From the NCBI GenBank assembly GCA_027604705.1, contig JADHYV010000071.1:1-64000 (forward strand): a DNA stretch of 64,000 nucleotides, given 5' to 3'. Position numbers and translations under genes: made by a program. A model generated the notes under the pieces. It worked only from the letters and a program-made list of their open reading frames with translations, ran no database searches and was not told the origin of the DNA. Source of the DNA: Allomyces arbusculus. Lineage: Eukaryota; Blastocladiomycota; Blastocladiomycetes; Blastocladiales; Blastocladiaceae. Shown one piece after another: positions 35,368 to 44,721 of the stretch. The stretch's first letter is position 1, and each line of letters starts with the position of its first letter.

Positions 35368-36571
35368 CGTGGTCGTAATTGATTTCGTTCCTGCACGCAG
35401 GCCGACCGACGCGGCAGGCACTGGCCGCTACTTGAAGTTCTCTGCACTCGCTCCTCCTGGTCGCCGTCGACGAAATCGTGATCGTGCAAGGTTGCTGCTG
35501 GTCGGCCGAGCGGGGGCGTGCCAAGTGCCGGTGCTTGATCAGATTATGTGTCCCGGGTCGGCGGCAGGCGCCCCTTCGGCGCGCCGTAGTTGGTCATCGA
35601 CAGCCGATCAAGTGCTTGCTCGGTCGCTCATGGTCTCGATGGGCCTCGATGAGGGTCTTTCGAGCAAGATGCGGCCGACCAGGACGACGACGAGGATGAC
35701 GACGAGGACGAGGACGAACTGGCGTGCAGTCGACTCGGCGGTGGATTTGTCTTTCAGCAGATTTTGGGTGTAAGATGTTTACGCCTTCGCAGACAAATAT
35801 CTCCATTTGCTTTCAATCACATCACGTCGAACTCTTGCGATCCGCGCGTGCCGGCGCGACCGCGCTTTCCGGTCGGCACCGCGCGCACCGGCTTATCCAA
35901 CTTGCGGCATTCGGATGGGTCGGCCCGCGCGACTCCAGCGTTGGCCATGGCGCGCGCCGAAAATACGGTCGGTGGTGGTGCTGCTGCTAGTCGAGGTGGT
36001 TTGGGTGTTGACAGTCGGGCCTCCAGGTTGCCTCCAGCCGGCAGGTGCAGGCCTGCACCAGCAGCGAACCCCGCTGGCCCGGAACGACCAGTGTCTCTCC
36101 TGAAATTGAGCGCCGGAGCGACGAGAGCTCCTTCATGGTCGTGCCTTGAACAAGCCATGGAGATCGTCGCCGTGGCCAGGTGTTGTGAGTGGATGTCACA
36201 ATGGGAGACGTGTGCGTTGCCGAAGCGCCGGCTTCTTCGCAACGACACCCTCTCCACCACGCGAAAATAAATAACGAACACGCCCACCTCCCGCAGGGAC
36301 GGGCCTTCCCGCTCTCTCTTCTCTCACTCTCCCTCTTTCGCTGATTCGGTCCTCGGATCGCGACCTGACGAGCAAACCACCAAGAAAGGAGTTGTGCTGA
36401 GCGCGTTGCACGCCTCCCGCACCACGTTCAACCTTCAAGTTGCTGCAAGCAGGAACCCCGCACTGCAGGAAACGAAATCGAACCACGCACCAGTGGACAT
36501 ACTGCCATCACTTGGCAGACTCTGGGCCGAGCTCAACTTCCCGACCCGTTCCACGTCGATTCCAAATCATA
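35368..36571. other. Divergent intergenic region
   Basis: 1.2 kb with no intact gene, shared upstream region of the siderophore synthetase (-) and the thioesterase (+). Holds a GACGAGGAC-type repeat near 35684-35722, a CT-rich tract at about 36311-36335 and one copy of the AACTTGCGGCATTCG word. Confidence 0.45.
35899..35913 (+). repeat. Dispersed word AACTTGCGGCATTCG
   Basis: Identical over 15 bases to 5392-5406 in the decayed left region, 30 kb away. The flanks are not alike beyond the word. Confidence 0.55.
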
Positions 36572-38148
36572 ATGTCTGCGCCAAAGTCGCCGCCCGCGCG
36601 CAGCGACCATGCCGAGAACCCTCGACCGGCCCCAGGATCCGCCGCTGCGGCCCGCGCGGGTGCCAACGCGTCGTCGTCTTCGACCGGACGCGCTCCCGCT
36701 CCCGCTCCTGTCTCTCCTCCCGCGTCCGCGACCCACGACGCGACGCACGACCACGGTATTCCGCTCGTGCGCAAGGCCCCGACCATCTCCGCCAGCGGCA
36801 CCACTCCGACAACCATGCCGCCGCCGCTCCCATCACAGACGCTGACCGCGTACGGCCCCAACCCGCCCGCGCCGCGGATCGAAGACTCGCTTCGACTCGA
36901 GGAACTTGACAAGAACCTGTTCCGGTGCCACCCGGAACACTTGTGGCTGCCCGTCGGTTCGCGCGGCGTGTTCGGCGGGCAAATTATTGGTCTGGCGCTG
37001 GTCGCGGCGACCCATACCGTTCCGCGCGCGTTTTCCGTGCACTCGCTGCACAGCTACTTTTTGCTCGGCGGCGACAACACGAAACCGATTCTCTTCCATG
37101 TGACGCCGATGCGCGACGCGCGGTCGTTTATGACGCGGCAAGTCACGGCGAACCAGGACGGGAAGCCCATTTTCGTGATGCTGTGCTCGTTTATGCGCGG
37201 CGAGGACCGCGCGCTCGTGCATCAGTACCAAATGCCGACGCCATTTGTCGACCCAGAGTCGTTGCCCACGCGCGAACAGGTGTTTACCGGCTGGTTGGAC
37301 CGCGTGCCAGCCAAGTACCACGACGGGATTCGTGAGCGGTTGGCGGAACCAATACCGGTGGATATGCGGTTTGTCGCGCCCACGCGGCCGACTGATTACA
37401 CGTTCCCGAAACGCAAGGATCCGCGCGCGTTGGTCTGGATGAAGTCAAAGACCAAGTTGCCGGCTGACCAGGCGCTGCATAATTGCGTGGCCGCGTATTG
37501 CTCGGATCACCATTGTACGTTATTTTCCGGGTCGGGTCGTGCTTGTTCACCGTGTCTTTGTTGGTGCTGACGCGTTTGAACGGGGCAGTGGTTTGGACGA
37601 CGCTCTACCCGCACGCCGTGACTGGCTGGACCAACCCGAAACTTAACATGATCATGTCGCTCGACCACTCGTACGTTGCCTTCTCCACCCCCTCTCCCGT
37701 TCTTTGTCCGGTTCCTGACTTTGACCCCTCCTCGCCCTCCACCTGCAGGATCTGGTTCCACGCCGACTTCCGCGCTGACGACTGGCTCCTCTACGAAATG
37801 GAATCGCCACGCGCGTCGGGCAACCGCGGCCTGGCGCTCGGCCGACTCTGGGCGAAAGACGGCACGCTCGTCATGTCGTGCGCTCAGGAAGGCCTGATCC
37901 GCGCCACGTTTGCACCCGACAAGCCCCTGTCGGTCCCGCCGCTCGAGGGCGTGGACGACCGCGGCGTGGCGGTCTTGAACGCACCGCTGACGGACTCGCC
38001 GCTGGACGAGATTAACCGCAACACGCGCAAGTTGCCGCCGACGTACGTGGTCGTCCCGCAGGAGATGGTCAAGGGGTTGAAGGAGATGGGGGAGAAGCGC
38101 AGCAAGGGGGTGAGCACGGAGGGGGTGCCGAAGGCAACCAAGCTGTGA
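36572..38148 (+). CDS. Acyl-CoA thioesterase II (TesB/ACOT8-like)
   Basis: Exons 36572-37514, 37589-37670 and 37749-38148 give 474 aa. Hydrolyses acyl-CoA to free fatty acid and CoA, normally in peroxisomes. After a 110-aa Ala/Ser/Pro-rich N-terminus come two hotdog domains. The first has RGVFGGQIIGLALVAA and HSLHSYFL. The second has MSLDHSIWFHADFRADDWLL, assembled across the last intron, and GRLWAKDGTLVMSCAQEGL, the family signature with its catalytic Asp and Gln region. The C-terminus is TKL, close to the peroxisomal PTS1 signal. The 5' extension is longer than in most homologues, and a downstream start cannot be excluded. Confidence 0.93.
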
Positions 38149-38553
38149 GGAGGCCGAGGGCGCGCGTGGAGCGCGTCCGAAGTGGATGAGAGGGTCGCGG
38201 AAGGAGGGAATCCATAAACATGATGACTTGACGCTCATCTGTCCCGTGGTGGTGGTGGCCGTTGCCGGTGCAAATCGCGACAGGGCCACGCTTCGACATG
38301 GGAGAAAACACAAGTTCATTTCCAACGTTCAAAAAGCACACCCAAAAAAAAAACTGGCTCACGCCGACGATGGCGATGCAGCACGGCATGGCACGGCATG
38401 GCACGGCACGGCAGAGCATGTCAGGCCATGTCTGGCACCGGGCGGCAGCGTTTCGCGACCCAGTTCATTGCGCACGAGTTCATTGCGCCGGTCAAAGCTT
38501 GCACGCGTCGCAGTGCGCCGTACTCGAGCGCGCAACTCCAACGACGGCGGTCA
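38149..38553. other. Convergent 3' region with decamer repeat
   Basis: GCACGGCATG is present twice exactly (38381-38400) and twice degenerately (to 38420). No gene seen. Confidence 0.6.
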
Positions 38554-38838
38554 TCACTCGCCCAGCACAAACTTGCGGTCGAGCTGCTGGAAAAGCGCGA
38601 GGCACGCGACGTAGCCTGTCAGGAACCCGACGCCGGCAAACGCAGCGTGACGGCCGCCGAGCGGTGCGTTCTGGTAGAGTATGGCGCTGTCAGCTCGAAT
38701 GTTGTGGAGGAAGATGATTGCAAGGGTCGCGATGGTCGGACGTACTCGGTAGTACCGCACGGCAAACGAGTACCCGCCGTACCCGACGCCCACGCCGCCG
38801 GCGAGTGAAATCGTGTTGACGATCTTGTTGACGCCCAT
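38554..38838 (-). CDS. Small membrane protein, unknown
   Basis: Intron-less, 94 aa, ATG start. Two or three hydrophobic segments: TISLAGGVGVGYGGYSFAV, TIATLAIIFLHNI and AFAGVGFLTGYVACLALF, with basic residues between them. No family recognised. It lies head-to-tail 523 bases downstream of the ATP synthase alpha gene. A mitochondrial or ER membrane location is only a guess. Even hydrophobic spacing and absence of low-complexity support a real gene. Confidence 0.6.
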   Translation of the reverse strand: MGVNKIVNTISLAGGVGVGYGGYSFAVRYYRVRPTIATLAIIFLHNIRADSAILYQNAPLGGRHAAFAGVGFLTGYVACLALFQQLDRKFVLGE

Positions 38839-39361
38839 AGTTGTTCGGTCGGTATTGAGGGTTGGTGAGGGTGAAGACCAGTCAAGTACGAAACTGGCCG
38901 AGCAATGGCGGTGCTGCTGCCGCTTTCGTTGGGCTCACAGGTCGTCGGCAAGAAGGCAGCGCTGAAGGACCCTGCTGGTGCTGCTGCTGTTGGTCCAAGC
39001 TGCGGGCGTCAGGACCGCAGGTCGAAAGGGTGACCGGAGTTGATGGAGAGGAGAGAAACTGCGGGGAGAAGCGATCGGCCCAGGTCAGAGCGTCAACAAA
39101 CACCCGTCGCGGTCACGACCTGTGCATTTCGTTGCCACCGGTCCATGCCTGCCCATGATCTCAGTGTGCTCTTGTTGCCAACGGCGCTGGTCGCGCGATT
39201 CCGGACGGGGAAACAATGTCGAGCGATGCCTCGGGATAGGGGGAAACGAGTGGACCTCAACAACAAGCAAGGGGTCAAAGAAGACAAACAACGCATTGCC
39301 TATTTCCAATTACGCATTCGGCACGAAAACACGCAACGCTATCCTCGTCCATTGTTTCAAT
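38839..39361. other. Intergenic
   Basis: 3' UTR of ATP1 and upstream region of the 94-aa gene, both on the - strand. No further gene seen. Confidence 0.4.
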
Positions 39362-41188
39362 TTAGGCAAACGACTTGGCAAAGTCCTCGCACACCTGCGC
39401 GAGCTTCGCCTCGGTCTCGGCCGAGAGCTTGCCCTCGGTGCGGATCGTGGCGAGCAAGTCGGCGTGCGACGCCTTGAGGTGCGGCAGGAAGGCCTGCTCA
39501 AACTCGACAATGCGCTTCGTGTCGACGCGGTCGAGGTGGCCCTTGACACCGGCAAAGATCAGGGCGACCTGGTCCTCGACGGCGAGCGGCTTGTACTGCG
39601 GCTGCTTGAGCAGCTCCGTGAGACGCGCGCCACGGCCGAGCAGGAACTGCGTCGACGCGTCGAGATCCGAACCGAACTGTGCGAAGGCAGCGACTTCACG
39701 GTACTGCGCGAGGAAGAGCTTGAGCGAACCAGCGACCTGCTTCATGGCCTTGATCTGCGCGGCCGAACCGACACGCGAGACCGACAGACCGACGTTGATG
39801 GCCGGGCGAATACCCTTGAAGAAGAGCTCAGCCTCAAGGAAGATCTGGCCGTCGGTAATCGAAATGACGTTGGTCGGAATGTAGGCCGACACATCACCAC
39901 CCTGCGTCTCAATGACGGGCAGCGCCGTGAGCGAACCGGCACCGAACTCGTCCGACATCTTGGCGGCGCGCTCGAGCAGACGCGAGTGCAGGTAGAAGAC
40001 GTCACCAGGGTAGGCCTCACGACCGGGCGGACGACGCAGCAGCAGCGACATCTGACGGTAGGCGACGGCCTGCTTCGACAGATCGTCGTAGATGATCAGC
40101 GCATGCTTGCCGTTGTCACGGAACCACTCGCCCATGGCGCAACCCGAGTAGGGGGCCAAGAACTGGAGCGGGGCCGCCTCCGAGGCCGTAGCGGCAACGA
40201 CGATCGAGTACTTGAGCGCGTCGTTCTCCTCGAGCGTCTGCACAAACTGCGCGACCGTCGAGCGCTTCTGGCCAACAGCAACGTAGACACAGTAGAGCTT
40301 CTTGGCCTCCTCGTTGCCGTCGTTCCAGCGCTTCTGGTTGATGATCGTGTCGAGCGCGACGGCCGTCTTACCCGTCTGACGATCGCCAATGATCAACTCA
40401 CGCTGACCACGGCCAATCGGCACCATCGAGTCAATGCACTTGATACCGGTCTGCATCGGCTCGTGGACCGACTTGCGCGGGATAATACCGGGCGCCTTGA
40501 CCTGGACACGCGTCGACTTGACGTTCTTCAGCGGACCCTTGCCGTCGATCGGGTTGCCAAGACCATCCACGACACGGCCGAGCAGACCCTCGCCGACCGG
40601 GACGTCGACAATCTTGCCCGTACGCTTGACGGTGTCGCCCTCCTTGATCAGACGATCGTTACCGAACACGACAACACCGACGTTGTCGGGCTCGAGGTTG
40701 AGCGCCATACCCTATATGAAAACGGTTCGCCGCGCGGTCAATCTACCGGGGCCCTTTGCTCGTTCACGCACGCACGAAGCGGAAAACAGGAAGCGTACCT
40801 TGATGCCCGACGAGAACTCGACCATCTCCTCGGCCTGGACGTTCTTGAGGCCGTAGACGCGCGCAATACCGTCACCAATCGTGAGGACGCGGCCCGTCTC
40901 CTGAATGTCAGCGGCGGCATTGGCGCCGAGGATGCGGTCCTCGAGAATCGACGAGAGCTCCGACGCGCCGGGCTTGGCAGCGGCGAGGCGCAGCGACGCC
41001 GTCGAGAAGGCGCGGAGCGCGGCGGGGCGCGCCTGTAAAGGGGAGAGAGGAAAGGGGGAGGAGTGGTCAGTGGGTTGGCCGAGGAGCCGTGATCTGGGCG
41101 ACCAGCCGGTCCGTCGGCGGTGCGTGAGCCGTGGGCCACTTACGTAGGCGGCGCGCGCGGCGGCGCGGGCAACGGTACTGAGCGACAT
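39362..41188 (-). CDS. ATP1: Mitochondrial F1-ATP synthase subunit alpha
   Basis: Exons 41188-41144, 41032-40799 and 40711-39362 give 542 aa. The regulatory nucleotide-binding subunit of the F1 head. An Arg/Ala-rich targeting peptide (about 1-35, [15 protein letters not shown] then [16 protein letters not shown]) precedes [10 protein letters not shown]. Walker A is [13 protein letters not shown], Walker B region [18 protein letters not shown], then the signature [17 protein letters not shown]. All catalytic-interface residues, including the Arg finger in that signature, are present, and length matches fungal homologues. The ATG at 40708, one codon into exon 3, could be mistaken for a start but lacks the N-terminal beta-barrel domain. 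Confidence 0.98.
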
Positions 41189-41621
41189 GGTGCAGGTGGT
41201 CGCGCGCGTGCTCGTGCGATAGATGGCGAGCAGCCGGCAGCGGGATGAGGTCGGCTCGGCAGTGGTGGCCGCGAGAAGGCGTGTTGTGGAGCGCGGGCTC
41301 ATCGCGTGCGCTCACCTGACCAGAAGGCAAGCCGGCCGCTCTTTGACAGAGCGAAACAATTCACGGCTATCGTTGTCAGGCTATCAACTTTACGCCGCGT
41401 CGCTCTGATCAGAAGCGATCGGGCAAACGAAGCAAACGACCAAGTCGAAAGCGCTTCACGGTGCTTGACCGACGCTGGCGCTTCCACCTCAGCATCAGCA
41501 AAGGACGACCGCTTGCTCACAACCGCTATCGATTGAACGGCAGCAACCCGCCGAGCTCGAGAGGATCAGCAGCTCGTCCGCGCGAAGCAGCTGCGTTTCG
41601 ACCACGACCCCTCCCGGCATC
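41189..41621. promoter_or_regulatory. Divergent promoter region, ATP1 and NAT9
   Basis: 433 bases between two divergent start codons. No clear TATA box or other site. Confidence 0.4.
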
Positions 41622-42636
<1,015 letters not shown>

Positions 42637-43507
42637 TTGCTGCTTGATGAGAATACAGTGGTCCAGCGCATCTCAAAAAGAATCTCCGATCAACCTCAAT
42701 AATTTTCCCAACTCTCGAGAGCGCGCGATTTTGGATGCCGCAAACATGACGCGAGGTCAGGAATGAGCCGACTTGGAGCAAGGAAATAGACACCAGTTCC
42801 ACTGCCTTGACAGTCAAACGAAAGTGGATTGAACCGCTAGTCTCACTCTCCCAACACAATAAAAAGTGGAAAAACAAATTCAGACCTGATATAATTGATG
42901 TCATGATGCTACCAGCGATTTGCTGCTGTTTCAGGGAGTACATACAAACCAGTTCGCGTCCACCATGTGATCAGTGGGTCAGAAGAGCCAATCCAACCTT
43001 TGCTCCAATTATGATGGGGCGCAACAGATGAACTCAACTTCGTAACTGATGTGGGCGTATGGTGTAGAGACGAGGTTGATCAGCAAACTCCTTATGCCAC
43101 GGTGTGACAAGATTGCCACTAGGAGACACAAATATGCGAAACAAGCCTTGTGTCAGGTCGCTCAAGGACCATGGTGGTGGTGGCTCGCTAAAAATGGGTA
43201 TGTCCAACCCTTCGCCCACCATAACTCGAACTGGACACTCTGCAGGAATGCACGGAGCGCCATGAAAGGGGATGCTCAAGGCGCCCCTGGACATGCAGTC
43301 CAGAATGCTACATCACCCCCCTCCACCCAATCAACCTGGCAAACTCAGTGGATCAGCGCCTTGGAGAATTTCCGCGACGCGCTGGCGGGCCGAGAGCCGC
43401 GCGTAGCAAACGGCGCGCATCGCGGCTCGCGATGGCGACGACGTGGCGGACCACACCGGCGGGCCTCGGCCACTGTGCCCCGTAGCTGCTTGCCACCGCG
43501 CTTGGCA
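42637..43507. other. AT-rich tRNA island, left part
   Basis: Clearly AT-richer than neighbouring genes. Two uninterrupted - strand frames (86 and 106 codons) have no recognisable domain. TGGGCGTATGGTGTAG at 43052-43067 copies the 5' end of the tRNA-Pro gene 456 bases downstream. May be the remains of an inserted element; family not identifiable. Confidence 0.45.
43052..43067 (+). repeat. tRNA-Pro 5' fragment
   Basis: 16 bases identical to 43508-43523 (the base before tRNA-Pro plus its first 15 bases, to the start of the D loop); similarity stops abruptly on the 3' side. Confidence 0.65.
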
Positions 43508-43508
43508 T

Positions 43509-43580
43509 GGGCGTATGGTGTAGTGGTATCATGCTTGTTTTGGGTACAAGAGGTCTCGGGTTCGATCCCCGATTCGCCCC
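43509..43580 (+). tRNA. tRNA-Pro (anticodon TGG)
   Basis: 72 nt, no intron. Acceptor stem GGGCGTA/TTCGCCC with the U-U mismatch also seen in other fungal tRNA-Pro genes. Anticodon stem CTTGT/ACAAG around TTTGGGT gives TGG at positions 34-36. T arm TCGGG-TTCGATC-CCCGA. A TTTTT run about 20 bases downstream can serve as Pol III terminator. Confidence 0.95.
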
Positions 43581-43980
43581 TGAACTGTGAGCGAAGTCTT
43601 TTTGTACTTTTGCAATTGAGTTCGCTGTCACGCGGTCTTGTTCATGAAGCCCTCATAGGTGTATGGTTGCACTCAGATCAAGACCCTGATGCCATGTCGC
43701 CGTCTGCACCTGCTGGCCAAAACGAGATTGAAAGTGTGATTTATGCATTATTGTACAAATTTAAAATGTCAAGTGTGGTTGGCCTTGCTTCATGCTCTTG
43801 GTGTGAGCTTGCTGGTTTGTTTTTCAACCAGCAACGCCTCTGTCTGGTTTGAATCGTTTGGAGGCCATTGCAGCCTGCAGGCCGGATTGATCAATCTGGA
43901 GGAAATCTTTGAGCCTCGTCCAGATGTATATATATAACGCCATACGTTTCCTGAGCACCAGCCAACATCTGGGAAATTTC

Positions 43981-44062
43981 GACAACGTGTCCGAGTGGTT
44001 AAGGAGATTGACTAGAAATCAATTAGGCTCTGCCTGCACAGGTTCGAATCCTGTCGTTGTCG
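43981..44062 (+). tRNA. tRNA-Ser (anticodon AGA)
   Basis: 82 nt class II tRNA without intron. Acceptor stem GACAACG/CGTTGTC, D arm GTCCGAGTGGTTAAGGA, anticodon stem ATTGA/TCAAT around CTAGAAA giving AGA (reads UCU/UCC), a long variable arm and T arm ACAGG-TTCGAAT-CCTGT. The first long T run (TTTTTTT) comes about 70 bases downstream. Confidence 0.95.
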
Positions 44063-44310
44063 CTCACTTTCCGGCTACAAGGGTGTGCATTGACTCACAA
44101 GTTGCATAGCTGCGACGGCTCTGCAGCCTGATTTTTTTGTTCCGCCTTGCAGGTGTTGTCTTTGAATGCATCTAGTTGCATAAGCTAGTTTTCTCCAACT
44201 TTTCTGCAAGGACACGAGTCATAGTCCTGTGGGGCTGTGGACGATCATGCATGCACCTGCAATAATGAGCGTGAAATAAGCAGAACCGGACTTGTTTGAC
44301 AAGCAAGGGG

Positions 44311-44661
44311 ATGTTGAAAAACCTCGTGCTGCTGCTCTTGTCCATGGTTTTGTTGACACAGACCGCTCTTGTCTTCCTGCCCATCACAACAACCATCAAG
44401 CGCCTCATGCCTCATGCCCAAGTCATAGAGCGGCCAGAGGCAGGTTCAGAGCCAACACGCAAGTCATCCCTGCTCTTGCAAGTCGTTGGTCGTGTGTGCT
44501 GGCTGACATGTAACAAACAAGTATGTGCGCCCTTTGGCCGCAACAACACTCGTTTGAGGGGAAGAGTGCTGCTCATGACAGTACCCAAACAACCGTGCCA
44601 AAAGGCCGTCAAGTCCATTAAAAACATTATACGATTTCACTGCCACAACTTCAGCGCTTGA
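44311..44661 (+). CDS. Possible small secreted Cys-containing protein
   Basis: A 116-aa frame with ATG start in the AT-rich tRNA island. Residues 1-25 (MLKNLVLLLLSMVLLTQTAL) form a textbook signal peptide or anchor. The rest is basic, with five Cys (VCWLTCNKQVC, then PCQK and FHC). No family recognised, and base composition differs from confirmed genes. Could be a real secreted protein, a remnant of an inserted element, or chance. Confidence 0.3.
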   Translation: MLKNLVLLLLSMVLLTQTALVFLPITTTIKRLMPHAQVIERPEAGSEPTRKSSLLLQVVGRVCWLTCNKQVCAPFGRNNTRLRGRVLLMTVPKQPCQKAVKSIKNIIRFHCHNFSA

Positions 44662-44721
44662 CACCACGATCAAAATTTGACCAAAGAGAATGACGATCTC
44701 ACCTCACTCTGCACCCTACTC

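Noticed and set aside
39122-41038. 638-codon + strand frame over ATP synthase alpha
   Set aside because: Exact antisense of a fully conserved ATP1 gene.
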